Made by a program: the position numbers and the translations under genes. Under the pieces are notes generated by a model. The model had not been told where the DNA came from and did not search any database. It saw only the letters and a program-made list of their open reading frames with translations. Positions 22,336 through 33,190 of a stretch of DNA of 64,000 nucleotides are shown here, piece after piece. The DNA is from Symsagittifera roscoffensis (lineage: Eukaryota; Xenacoelomorpha; Acoela; Convolutidae): the NCBI RefSeq assembly GCF_963678635.1, contig NC_087064.1:15243802-15307801 (forward strand), given 5' to 3'. Numbering within the stretch: the first letter of the stretch is position 1; every line of letters starts with the position of its first letter.

Positions 22336-22980
22336 TCTTTAACTTGAGAGAATGAAGCGATTCTTTCAGCTTCTGAGTTGGGAGAATCGCCTTACCTCTT
22401 AGACGTTTAGTTAAGACACTTTAGTTAAGACCATTCATCCACGAAGAATTTATCCATTTATTCGACTGTTTAGAAAAAAATTACCCATTAAATTTCTTCA
22501 GACCTTACTCGCGTGATTACATTTCTTATTGAAAACTGATATAAAAACTTACCAACTACTTCAATGTTCTACTATGCTTCTATTTCGAAAAAAAATTAGG
22601 CAACCAGTGCCGCACTGTTTTTTCGGCACTACTAGAACATTGGGACTAAGTAAACTATCTCATCCCACCTTCATTTTGATTCTCGCCCCTTGCTGACGTT
22701 CTATCTCTTTCAATTACAGTGACCTGGTGCCCGGCACGTAATACGACCGCTGTTAAGACGGCAACCGATTTTGATGGAACTTTAAGACGACGCTACACGC
22801 AATTCTACACATTGTATTTCTGATGAACCGCTGAAACTCAACTGCTCATTTTGCATGTAATAAGGCTTATTTGTCGTCTTATCTACCTAGCACCCAGTGT
22901 CCTGCATACAGCGGCTTTTCTGGAAAGTTTCTTTGTGGAAAATCTAATTTTAAACAACGCAAAACTCAAAATCCATGAAC
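22336..22980. other. Intergenic stretch before the RNA-binding-protein gene
   Basis: Base composition becomes more balanced from about 22700. A short local repeat (GTTAAGACACTTTAGTTAAGACC) lies at 22411-22434. No recognisable gene; it is the 3' flank of the minus-strand gene. Confidence 0.5.
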
Positions 22981-22988
22981 TAATAATG

Positions 22989-22994
22989 TTTATT
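22989..22994 (-). terminator. Poly(A) signal AATAAA
   Basis: Minus-strand AATAAA about 32 bases after the stop codon of the RNA-binding-protein gene. This gives a very short 3' UTR and supports a transcribed gene end here. Confidence 0.7.
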
Positions 22995-23025
22995 AAAGAA
23001 ATACAAGGTCATTCAAGATCGTTTT

Positions 23026-23553
23026 TTATCGTCCTCGTCGGGGAGATCTGTCTCTCGATCTACGTCTACGTCTTGGCGGAGAGCGAGATCTTGATCGTGA
23101 CCTTGATTGCGATCTGAACATATTGCGTCCATTCCTCTGCGGAGGACAATCTCTGGATAAGTGTCCGCTTTTACCGCAGGTGTAACATGCTCTTGTATCA
23201 AGTTTGGACCTGGAGTGCAAGGATGTTTTTTCAACCTCTCTACTTGGTTTTGAGTAAGTAACAGAGAGTTGTGTGCCTTTAAAAAAGAAGGCGTTCAATT
23301 CACCGCATGCTTCTATTGCATCTTTTTCGTGTTTAAATATGGCGTGCCCAAGATTTTGAGATCGAGAAAGATACACCTTTTCTCTTAGCTTCCCATATTG
23401 AGAAAAAAGCTTGTCTAGTTGTTCACTTGTCGTTGAATCGCTGAAGTTACTAATATATAGCCTATAACCATTTGCTACTGAATCATACTCGCATTTTGGA
23501 CGTTTTGACTCCTTTACGAGTATGTCTTTTGAAAGAGGAGGGTTTACTGACAT
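23026..23553 (-). CDS. RRM + CCHC zinc-knuckle + RS-tail RNA-binding protein
   Basis: This is the one convincing host gene. The 175-residue product has an RNA recognition motif at about residues 30-102, with RNP2 as LYISNF (32-37) and RNP1 as NLGHAIFKH (67-75). A zinc knuckle C-x2-C-x4-H-x4-C follows at residues 123-136 (CYTCGKSGHLSRDC), then an Arg/Ser tail (147-175). That order is found in SR-type splicing regulators of the SRSF7/RSZ kind, which bind pre-mRNA in the nucleus and recruit spliceosome parts through phosphorylated RS repeats. It differs from classical SRSF7 by a 30-residue N-terminal lead before the RRM. The frame is intact. A splice-acceptor-like site ends 8 bases before the ATG, so this may be the last exon of a longer gene, or the start after a 5' UTR intron. 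No poly(A) tract follows the AATAAA, which argues against a processed copy. Confidence 0.82.
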   Translation of the reverse strand: MSVNPPLSKDILVKESKRPKCEYDSVANGYRLYISNFSDSTTSEQLDKLFSQYGKLREKVYLSRSQNLGHAIFKHEKDAIEACGELNAFFFKGTQLSVTYSKPSREVEKTSLHSRSKLDTRACYTCGKSGHLSRDCPPQRNGRNMFRSQSRSRSRSRSPPRRRRRSRDRSPRRGR

Positions 23554-23560
23554 CCAGAAT

Positions 23561-23569
23561 CTGAAACAA
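23561..23569 (-). promoter_or_regulatory. Splice-acceptor-like site just 5' of the ATG
   Basis: Minus strand TTGTTTCAG followed by ATTCTGG and ATG. It could be a normal 3' splice site of a 5' UTR intron or a spliced-leader acceptor in a species that trans-splices. Upstream, the ATG frame meets a TGA within 30 bases, so the ORF cannot extend without splicing. Confidence 0.5.
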
Positions 23570-24870
23570 CTCAGCTTTCAATTCAGACCAGGAATCTGCC
23601 TCATTCGACGAGACCGCGATCATGAACTAGTTGGATGAGGATTACATGTGAAATACTTTGCTCTATTTTAGATTCGTACAACAAATTTTGTTCGAGGTAC
23701 ATTTTTCGTTATTAATAATCATAATAATTCATTTAGGGCAAACGCCAAAGGGATATTGGTCCCGAGATTCAGTTTTGCCAGAGATCGTTTGTGTTTGTGT
23801 TGGTTTCTACAGTTTTGACAGAGACATAACAGTCTCCAGGGCAAATATCGTCGAGATGAAATTTCGATTCAAAATAACTGTTATTTATTTGCTATTTTGC
23901 TTTTTGGATGTTTTTTTCGTCTAAATTTAGGTCTATTTTTGACCAAAAGCGTTAGCAAGGAATACTCTTCTGGACCAAAAATAGGTTCTTGGTTCAGTTC
24001 TTTTCGTTGTCTTTTCAACATCGGGTCGACAAAAACGTTACTGTTCTCCGGCTTCGACCAGAACGCTCAAATTAACTTGATTGCATGCAGAAGTAGTGAG
24101 CTCATGGCTGGGTCTCAGTATCCCCAGACCACGAGGTCACTCCTAAAATCAGGGCTACTTCTACTTATTATATTACTATTGTTTTCGTTCAGTAGATAAA
24201 AATCATCATCTCCATCGAAGATGGATCAACCCTTTCCCCCAACTCCTAGCTTCTCATCCTAGTAAAATGAATTCAGATGTTAATTAAATTCAATTCAGGA
24301 CATAATAGGGAAGCTAAAAGTTTAAGTAAAAGGCTAAGAGTTTCAGTCCCGAGACCCCTACGGATTCTTGAATCCGGGGAAATAAGACTCTTATTCTCCT
24401 TCCGGAAGGCTGTCTTCTACCCTTCACCGTTGTTCGCAACTGCCTTGCAAATATTGTAGCGACACAATAGTTGCAACTCGGAACGGTCTCTGCTATTTCT
24501 GCTCGTCTCTAATTCCGATTCTAAGTTTTTCCGTTGTTATCGTCGCAACTGCTGTCGTTGTTGTTTTATTTCGGTTCTCTGCCAAAATGGCCGTTTCTGA
24601 CGTTTCTCAGAAATATGACGTCATACTTCGAAAACTTAAAAATTCGAAACCCCAGAATATTCTAGCCTTCACCGTTTCACCAATCGTCCCAATAACGCTG
24701 TCAATCTCTCAAAACCGTCAATTCGGAAGGTTAGCTGCTAAAATTTCGAATCTGTTGCGTCTGCATTTTGGTGCATTCTGGTCGAATGTCACAGTTCTTG
24801 TTTTTGTAATTGTTCTTGTAAGAAATTTAAAATGTTAATTCAAACGTTTTCGCTTATTTTGCGCATCATC
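23570..24870. other. No confident gene; 5' side of the RNA-binding-protein gene
   Basis: This stretch is more GC-balanced than the repeat fields and presumably holds the upstream exon(s), intron and promoter of the minus-strand gene. The plus-strand open frames (for example 24587-24838) have no domain or composition that supports them. A run of CAACTGCTGTCGTTGTTGTTTT words lies near 24547. Confidence 0.5.
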
Positions 24871-25159
24871 AGGATAAAAAAAAATTACAATATTTACAAA
24901 ATGATCAAAGATCTGAAAAATGAGAAACATGTCTAAAATGATTTAAAACTTTTTGACCAATCAAATTTAAACAACTGTAATTACATAATAAATTACGTAA
25001 TCATCAAAAACATTTTCCTGTAAATTTCTGATATTTCTTTATAGCTTTTTGTTCTTTCATGGTTATAAAATTTCGATTTGGAAATATTTTTGATTCTGAC
25101 ATGTCAATTTTTTTAAATTTTTAGCCATGTTATACATAGATTATAATTTTAGTGTTAAT

Positions 25160-25470
25160 TCCCGGCTCCTGAATTCATCGCGTGTTGATCCTCGGCCTCT
25201 CCCTCCAAATATGCAAAGCCTCTAGCGTGAGTAGCTTATGAATTTTGGCTGTTTGGTCTATAATCTCTGACTTCAGCACAGCAGTACTGCCTACCTCCTT
25301 ATTACACTCTAACGAGTGTTGCCCTACTGGGGAGTCCCCTTTGCGGTGTTCATCGACCCTCGTGGCTAAATGTCGGACTGTCTGGCCGACATATGCGGAG
25401 TTACATCCACTACATTTAAGCTTATACAACACTTTGAAACTCGCGAGCAAAGGAAGTTTTGAGAGATGGC
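25160..25470 (-). pseudogene. GIY-YIG endonuclease domain of PLE copy 1
   Basis: FKVLYKLKCSGCNSAYVGQT carries a Cys pair and the YVGQT form of the GIY-YIG core. It is followed by R-LATRVDEH, the histidine-rich SPVGQHSLEC, and LTLEALHI with the Glu expected in the active site, ending in RINTRDEFRS. This is the typical end of a Penelope-like protein. The domain nicks DNA to prime reverse transcription. It is one frame away from the RT core, and a decayed stretch 25470-25870 links them. Confidence 0.88.
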
Positions 25471-25876
25471 AAGCATGTTTTCAATTTTATTGTTGTAAAA
25501 ATTTTTGTGCCACGGATATTTGCCTAACCTTTGGACCTAACAGTTGAGATGGATTGCCTCGATATTGCATCGTGAAAAGAAGGGGTGAGTCATTTAACCA
25601 TTTATCATTTCTTGGTTCTGATGCCTTCACCTCTAAATTTTTCTTTCTTTAAATGATCTGGTTGAGAGTTTCGAACACTACCCTGTCCGACAAATTTTTT
25701 GGATATTGATTTTCAATCCATTAATTCCGATTTTTTTCCAATGCCTGGTCAAAATTCTCCCATGTTGAAGTACTTCTGATAACCCCATGAACCGTCCCTT
25801 CAATGACGTTTTTTTTGTACTGCATAGGTGCGCAACCTCTGAAATTTAGAATGGTGCCGGTATTAGTGGGTTTTTG

Positions 25877-26634
25877 CTACCCCTCACACGTGACTTTTTT
25901 TCCTGAGTCCACGTTGACATTCAAATCCAGAAAAACCAAGTTACCGTTACTATCAAGTTCTTCTATGGTGAACTGCAAGTTTGGATGCAACTTATTGGCA
26001 GCCTCGAGAACTAACCCAGGATCGCCCTTGACAGTTCTAACTATGTCGTCCACATATTTAAAAAAAACTTTAGCACCATTCTCAGCCCGATCTGCTTCCT
26101 GCTTTTTTTTGCAAGCAATGCAAAACCATACTGTTTCAGCGAAGTCTGCGTATTCCGATTCCGATATGTTACCACACGCCAAGTGGTACCAATTCAAACA
26201 AGCATTACATTCTACCCCTTTAGTCCGATATGTCACCTTTTTCTGACAAGCAGGGCAGACCTCCTTGTTACTCTCATTTAGCACAGTCAATTTTGGTACT
26301 TCTTCCTTTAATTTAGGTTCCTATTCTTTGAGCCACAAATTGGTCGGTATTACTGCAAGGGAGGCGGTCATTGCTAAATTGTCTTTTTGTACACACCACA
26401 AACCATTGCATTTAAAGTGTACCCTACTCACTGCCATATTTTGTAGTTTTTTCATAGTCTTGCGATATGTTTCCGGAGGGTTGACTTGCTCATATAATCT
26501 CCCAAGGGCTATTTCAACCGCTTCCTTGAGCGGGACATTAGTATACAAATTCTTTACATCAACGGAGATTATACTCTCATCAGAGTCCAGTTCAGTTTTC
26601 TCAAAGATCTCCCTGGCCATTTGAGTGTTCGTTT
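25877..26634 (-). pseudogene. PLE copy 1 RT palm with a PHD-type zinc finger between motifs B and C
   Basis: One frame holds motif A (SVDVKNLYTNVP near 26560) and motif B (NLAMTASLAV near 26365, where most PLEs have GLAMGSPLSP). After an in-frame TAG near 26328 comes a PHD-like finger and then motif C as KYVDD with YVDD at 26045-26056. The finger (26111-26257) reads C-x2-C, C-x2-C, W-Y-H-x2-C, then W-F-C-x2-C: the C4HC3 pattern of PHD fingers. PHD fingers usually read histone tails, so the insert could direct the element to chromatin (inference). The palm continues with TIEELDSNGNLVFLDLNV, a conserved PLE motif. PLE copy 2 has the same insert at the same place, so it is ancestral to the family. 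I do not know a described PLE with a PHD finger here. Confidence 0.85.
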
Positions 26635-27768
26635 CTACGTTTGCCCCTCAATTTCATCAAAGTTTGCCAATGTTTTATTTAGGTTGTCATATGAGCTACC
26701 AGGCTGAGAAAGGACGGGACGAAGTGGTGTACCTTGTTTATGTACTTTTGCTAACTCATACAGCCTAGCCGGCTGTGTCCCCGTTGATCTCAATCTAGTA
26801 TACATTGCTTTGCTAACCTCGTCCTTCTTTTTCATGGCGAGTAATTCCCTGTTTATGTCTTTTTCAATTTTCATTATCAAGCTGTCTGTCAGATTCTTCC
26901 TCTCACTGAATTGTTCTGCCTGTAATAAATCTTTCAGTTTCTTCTCATATGTCTCCTTTTCCATTACAAAAAAATCCACGCCCTTATCAAACGGCACTGC
27001 CAGAAGACCGTTGTCCTTCAAATACTTTCTGGCTTTTTCAACACCTTTGTCAGAGGGGGTCTGTTTCACATTCTTAGCATATCTCTTTGCAGCTGCTTCA
27101 ATCTCACATAATTTTTCTCCGGGTAATCTTTTTAACTTCAATTTAGACAAAAAATTGTCAATGTCCGCAAGGAAGTGAATTTCAATAAATTTGTCTCGTA
27201 CCGGATGTTTTGGTACAAAACTTAAGACTTCCCGCACCCAAAGCGGCAAAACCACTTCATCTAAAATTCTAACTGACCTTTCATCCAAGTTTTTTTGTGG
27301 TCTAGCCTGTCTTTCCGAAAGGTTGTCAAGCTTTTTCTTGTGTCGGCCTATCAGGTTATTGAAACTACACATTGCTTGCAGGTTCAGATAGAATATTACC
27401 GAAGGCCACCATTTCTCATCTATACACCTTCTCACTACCTCCCTTGCTTTTGCTAGATTACCCGATGCCTTGGCCCTATCCGCATTTGCCTGGCTTATCT
27501 CAGATATCAAGAGTCTCAATTGGGAGCTGTGCACCGCTTGATCCGAAAAAACACCATTACCAAGCACGCGAAACCGTAAAAAATCTGGTATCATGTCGTC
27601 GTTATCGAGACATTTTTTCAGAAATTTAATTCTCAGGAAACTGCTATTAAAATTATTAAAATGTTTTAAATAACCTAACACAAATTTCCATGTGAGTTTT
27701 CTTTTCAGGACCATTCTAAGGAGTGGTGGTGGCAGCAAAATTGCGCTCATCTCTTCCTTGCGGGCCAC
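26635..27768 (-). pseudogene. PLE copy 1 N-terminal region and RT fingers
   Basis: This is a 377-residue open frame. Residues 1-120 hold a conserved-looking NFNSSFLRIKFL and a basic region. A central VRILDEVVLPLWVREVLSFVPKHPVRDKF is the kind of N-terminal block seen in Penelope-like proteins ahead of RT. Next come VPFDKGVDFFVMEKETYEKK and the RT1-2 motif ARLYELAKVHKQGTPLRPVLS. A frameshift at the end separates it from motif A. Equivalent sequence in copies 2 and 3 (AVTYDKGVCFCVMRKNIYENK and SLHGLAKVHK) confirms the family. The start codon is uncertain because the frame is open for a few more codons. Confidence 0.82.
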
Positions 27769-28049
27769 GAGCTTTTAAATCATGTGGCACTCAGCAAAGA
27801 AAAAACAACCTCAACAAAATCTTACCACTTAATGGTCGTTCGACTCCGGCTGAAGGTTTCCAGCCAACACCTCCTCTCTCCTCGCCTTTGCCTTGAGGCG
27901 TCCCTGCGATGGTTTCTTGGTGTGGGCCGGTATCTTTGAGAAAATGCCGGGCAGGTGGTCTCGATGGGACAGCACAATTCCCTGACTGGTGCAGTTGGAG
28001 ATACTCTCTGAGGACCGCAGGTTTCTGTCTCTTGCTTCTAGAAATAAGG

Positions 28050-30085
28050 TTACCGGTTGTCTTTATGACGATTATCTCTGTCTTCCGCAGATCTGTCTTC
28101 CGCAGAATGCTCTCCTCTTCCACATGCCAGGTCCAGGCAGCTGCCCGGCTCCATATTTCTTACTAGCTCGTCCAGCTTGCTCGTTGCTCCCTCCGATTCC
28201 CCTTGATAAGGTAGGATCATATTGTGCACTATATTCAAATTCCCCAGATCTTCATCTTTCGCTGGCGACATTCTCACTCGCTCCGTAACTTCCTCGATCA
28301 GGCTCGCGTGGGGATGTGGGCACCAAGATGGTCTCAATAATTTCCACATGGTCCCCAAACTTGTAGACAACAAGTCGTTTCCGCTTCCCAGTCTTGGCTC
28401 GACCTTCTGTCCGAACGCGGCACACTGATAATTTACGGCATCTTCTCAAGTAGCAGACCTAGGCTCGGTCCTTTTCTCTCCGTTGGGTCAATCTCAATTA
28501 TTTTCTCCGTCCAGATTTTTACCAACTCCACCATTTCAAAGTTCATACAAGCGTTTCCCGCTTCTGAGTCCAAGAAAGGGATATATGCTATCCCCATCAC
28601 ACCAAACACATATTGACGTTCTCCCCGTTTCGTGGGCCTTGAGTAATATTCTGCCAGAGCCAGGTTGCGATGCACATCGTGATCCTCGCCGAATTTCTTG
28701 TGGGAGAACCTCCGTATTTCATCAAGCTCACCGTGGTTCTCTAGAGGCTGCCTTGAGCCATCCCCCTTGGCAATCCCAGTACTCTGGTACACATTCAGGA
28801 TGACGGTGGCGACTCTACTTTCCATCGTCTTACTTCCTATTTTTCTCTGGTGGCACGTTTGGACGGTGGTGTCGGACATTACTGACATGATCCATCTCAA
28901 GAAGCAGGTGGCATCTTTCCTCCTCTCTAGACTCAATCCCGAGTTATCTCGAGCAATGTGTTGCACCAACATTTGGTACACAAGCAAACCGTATCGCCCA
29001 GTTGAGTTTGTTATACGGAGTCAACGCCTCTTATGCCACTCACGCCAGGCTCCATGAAAATAGCAACTGTTCTGCTGTCCTGACAAAAGGATTCGCCATT
29101 AATGATGGTGCCGACGAGGGTGCTCTCATCGCATCTTCAAATACTCCAGTAGCAAGTTTTCCCAAGTTCGCCCGAGCTGGCTCTGCAACTCTAGCTTGTT
29201 AACTTCAGCCCTTTGTTGGGTAGCGCAATTCCGGCACTTCCGGGATACTCCGCGATCAAGTCTTTTCAGGCAATTCTCCAGTTCATTTGTGGTCTCCAAG
29301 GCGATCCACCAAGGACGAGCGGTATTCCTCGTCGCACCCCTCGCAAGAGGGTCACTGGTCACTTGCTTCCCAGTGTCCTGGTATTGAGTCGTGATCCATT
29401 CTTTCCGGGCATCCACTTACCACATTTATCCACTGGTGGAGCCCCTCTTCGCAATTGCCTTCTGAGGTTTGAAGTCTTCTTTTTCCCTGGAGTCGTTGAG
29501 GCCTTCACTTCGACCAACACCTCAGTCAACTTCCTGGCTGCCGAGCCGCTCTTGTAGGCCGCCGTCTTTCATTGCGCCAGATTCATGGGAGCTATCTCCT
29601 TCAAGTTTCTTTTCTGAAACCGCAACCGCCGAATGATTTGCCTCTTCTGCTTCCCGTTTTATCTTCCTAGTTGTTTTCTCTTCTCTACCTCTACTCGGGG
29701 GCGTCGTCACCACCATCACTGACTCGACTTCTTTGTCCAGATCCCTTTTCTCCGACTATTACCTCCCACCTTCTCTAGCCTTAAGAATACTAGTATCTTT
29801 TATTATATTACTAGTTTTGTTTTTATCATCCATTTCGACACTAATTTTTTTATCATCAGTTTTTCTGTTCTGAGTAGAGCTATCTTTACATGGGTTGGCC
29901 CCGGTATTCTGCTTCTGCTTCCTTAGGCCAATCAACTTCTCAAGCAGCTCCTTCCTCATTTTCTCGTCGTCCATTCCAGTGCCTATCAGGACGGGTTCTC
30001 CAAACTTCACCACCGTGTGCCACAGTTCTTCCTTGAAGTAGTCTACTTTAGCTTTGCTCTCCACCCTCTGGTTGACTTCGCTCAA
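28050..30085 (-). pseudogene. C-terminal third of the giant ORF, unrecognised
   Basis: The main segments are 29759-30085 (DYFKEELWHTVVKFGEPVLI then a Lys-rich tail), 29126-29416 (ELENCLKRLDRGVSRKCRNC) and 28433-28987 (a 184-residue frame with YSRPTKRGERQYVFGVMGIAYI). Shorter frames then run to about 28050. The protein-like composition and steady strand bias show former coding, but I recognise no domain. The Cys pair near 29195 (C-x2-C) is not enough for a zinc-finger call. Confidence 0.45.
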
Positions 30086-30265
30086 GAATTCTTGCCACGC
30101 CTACTCGTCCAGCGTGCTCAGGAACTTTCCTTTGTTGCCTTCAAAGGTATTCTTTTCCCTTACTTCGTTGGTCAGGAGAACAATTCCCATGTTGGATGGT
30201 TCACTCGCTAGCGGCAGCTCGAGATTCTTTCGGGGAGACCCCAAAGGTGGGGTGGCCGTGTTTGC

Positions 30266-32261
30266 TCAGTCAACTCCGTTCAAATTTTGCAGTAGCTCAC
30301 ATGTAGTGCCGGGACTGAATTCCCTGTACGTTGCCCCTTCTTTGGGCGTATTTCCCACTTCCATTTCTTCTCCAGCCTCGCTGAGGGTTTCTTCCACGCT
30401 CTCTCCCTCTACTGACTCAGCTTGATCCCTCTCTAGCGCGTCAGTGAATCTGTTCTCCACTGGAAGGCTTCTCCTGTCTCCTGGGGTTCCCACTGACAGG
30501 GGTGAAGGTGTCGTCGGATCTGCTACCTCATGGTCAGTGAGGGGCACGTACAGAACTCCTGCCGGATCCAACTTTCTTCCCTCTTGTTGCAACTCCACTT
30601 CTTGCAATCCATAAGGTGCAAGAAGTTTTCTCGTGAACTTCATCTCATCCTTCAGGGCTAGGTGACCTTTCTCCACGATCATCCTTCCGTCGTCATAGAT
30701 GGGCAGCTTGCTCTCGAGTCCTGCCTTCTCAAGAGTCTTCAGCACTTCCCGAACCTCATGCTTTGGAGGCATCGAACACCGCATCTTCTTTGCTTGCATG
30801 GTCCACAAATTTATTTTGGTTTCACAGGTATGGAAATATACCGCTTCCGATTACCCGATGAACAAGGGGTCCCAGCTATCCGTGAACATCTTCTGCTGCT
30901 GCTCGACCGTTGCTCTCGCGTGTTGGGAAGGGACTACCATGGGGCTATTCATTCCCAGCGTCATCCGCCTCACCGTAGGGAACTCGGGAATCACGGCGGG
31001 TAACGCTCCCAGCTCGAGTATTGTTTCCAGCTCCCTTTTTGTAAACTCGAAGCTCTTTGTCCGAGCCGGGATCCTCAAGACTTCCCTCGTGTCTCTTGCT
31101 ACTGGGGTTCAAGTTCTAGAATTTCGGGTAGGCTTCGATGGGACCTTCTTGCTTTCCCCCCACCCTGCATTGCAATTGACCCCTGAAGTCACCACCTCTC
31201 CCACACAGGTCAACACCTCTCCCAGCCCCCTGATCATCCCCAAGGGATCAGTCATCATGGCCAAGCACAAGTCGGTTAGGAGAACTAGTCCTCCACTCGC
31301 CTCCCTCACTTCTTCTCTAGTCTTTGCGCTTCTTTCTTCGCCTGTCAAATGCCTGGTCTGAATCAGGAGATATTCCACTAGAGGCGTCTTTAGTCCAGCA
31401 GCACACTTGTAGGAAAAAGTCTCTGGACTTAAGAGACTTCCTCACCGACAGGGGCTCCCCATATTTCATCAGTCGATGAAATGTCGTCAGCACCCCATGT
31501 GTCAAGAGTATCAAGGTCAAGTACCCGTTGATTCGGATCGTCTCCACACCTCTGCTTAACATGTATGCCGGGCCCATGTTGAACAGGTACCTGGGGTAAA
31601 CCAAGTACAAGGCCAGTAGCAGACTGATTGGCATACTCAAGAGTTGGCATACTCAGTCCTGCACGAACGCCTCGAAGATCGTATTCCCCGCATAGAACAC
31701 TTTGTCCATGTACTTCTTCTCCCAACATGGACTCAATAATCTCAAGATCTCGTGTGACTTCCGGAACCTCAGTTCTTCCTTCGCATGCTCCCTCGAGAAG
31801 CCTCCGATAGTCACTTCGCTTGCTGCCGTGACGAATCTCGCCACCGTCATCTCCCTCTTTTTTGCTACTTCCAGCTGTTCCTCCAGAAACTCCCATATTT
31901 GCTTCACCTGCGGTGGAGCACTCTCTCTCTCGTCTTTTTTTCACGTTCTCAACTCTCGGGGTCAGGAACGGCCATCTACCTCTCTCTTGTGTTAGACGAT
32001 ATGCCATCGATTCCACTTGTTTTTCGGCTGCAGCCACATTCTTTCTCTCGTTGCTCTTTCTCCGCCCTCAAGTTCACGATCTAGCTCACAAATTGGGGCC
32101 GCCATCAGCATCCACCATCCGTTTCCCTCCACATTCAGAATTAACAAGGCGTTAACGAACTGTAAAGCAGGTGGCATGCCTGCGTAGCCTGGTGATGACG
32201 CGAGTACCACTTTTGTCTTCGATCCCAACCGGGATGTCATCAGTTCCTGCACCTCATTCAT
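30266..32261 (-). pseudogene. Middle third of the giant ORF, unrecognised
   Basis: Frames 31992-32261, 31429-32037, 31653-31907, 31317-31640, 31109-31378, 30851-31078 and 30266-30808 overlap on the minus strand and alternate in phase, which is what a long reading frame with many small indels looks like. A stretch near 31570 (LLLALYLVYPRYLFNMGP) is hydrophobic. The 30266-30808 frame is an acidic 180-residue segment (ESVEGESVEETLSEAGEEME). No domain is recognised. Confidence 0.45.
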
Positions 32262-32437
32262 TGCTGCAAACAGCGTCTGAATTGCCTCTCAGATCTTCTT
32301 TTGTGTAGGCTCCCCACTTATCAGGGGCTCAAGTAGTCCCGCCGCGTGCAGGTGATCATTCATTCCCGCGAACAACAATAGCACCGGTTCACATGGTGTC
32401 TCCGACTTCATCGCCACGATCAGGGTCAACATTTGAT

Positions 32438-33145
32438 TCAACTCCGCCCTTGATAGTAGGTACACCAAGGTCTCTGGTCAAAACAACTTCGGTGACGTCC
32501 CCTCGAAGTCCGACCCCGCCACAATGATCGCTCTCGACGCTCCAGGAGCCGACCGATCAAAACTGCTAACGTCTTGGCCAGCTGAGAAGTTCCACCGGAT
32601 CTCCCGTACCTTGGGTCTTCAGCAAGTTTCGCACCCTTGTAGGCTGTGTCAGGAAGCCTCATGCTCTTCGGCTCGAGAAGCTTGTCCACCGCCCTCAGCT
32701 GCGCGGGGATCGCGACTCTGATCCTGGCTATACTGGTCCGATGATTGGGAGGCTCCACTATGAGGCCTGGACTTCCCAGCTCCTTGAGAGGTCTGTAATT
32801 GATTGGTCCCATTATGGATCATTGGGGAATTCCCGTCAAGTCCGCCATCTCCAGTGTCTTGGCTCGAGAGAAGTTCGCCTCATGGGCCTTTAGCCAATCC
32901 ACACAATAGTGATAGCTCAAGTTCTCGTGTGACAGACTCTTGAGCCCCAAGACATCCGTTAACTCTTTTCCGCAGGCCAGATCCTCGAGATCCAGATCTT
33001 TCACTCGTTCCAGGTACCGGGTTCTGCTTGCTTCCCCCGGACCTTCCACTTTCTTCTTGTTGTCCACCATCACCACTGACAACACAACCGAGCTCTGGAG
33101 CGTAAAAGATTCCGCATCGTCTCCTTCCATGGGTTTCGATCTCAA
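32438..33145 (-). pseudogene. Conserved-looking region after the SGNH domain
   Basis: In the same frame as the SGNH domain, after stops at about 33188 and 32816. It encodes ERVKDLDLEDLACGKELTDV, a WLKAHEANFSRAK segment and RPLKELGSPGLIVEPPNHRT, then shifts frame near 32560. The frame continuity over 1.4 kb with only single-codon stops shows that this was one long ORF. Function not recognised. Confidence 0.5.
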
Positions 33146-33190
33146 CTGTCTGCTTCTGCTGCTAGTTGAGCTCCCTCTCGAGTCGATCCT

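Larger units (their letters stand above)
24871..27790 (-). mobile_element. Penelope-like element, copy 1 (defective)
   Basis: Reading on the minus strand it has an N-terminal region, a reverse transcriptase with motifs A, B and C, and a C-terminal GIY-YIG endonuclease, the canonical Penelope-like order. The AT-rich 24871-25150 is the likely 3' untranslated part. The ORF is split by a frameshift near 26640, an in-frame TAG near 26328 and a shift between 25877 and 25450. Two more copies of the family are in the window (48.4-50.3 kb and 55.1-55.8 kb). The right boundary abuts the decayed SGNH-containing element, so one inserted into the other. Confidence 0.88.

Noticed and set aside
24587-24838. 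Plus-strand 83-codon frame near the RNA-binding-protein gene
   Set aside because: No domain, no conserved partner in the window, and the hydrophobic tail looks random.
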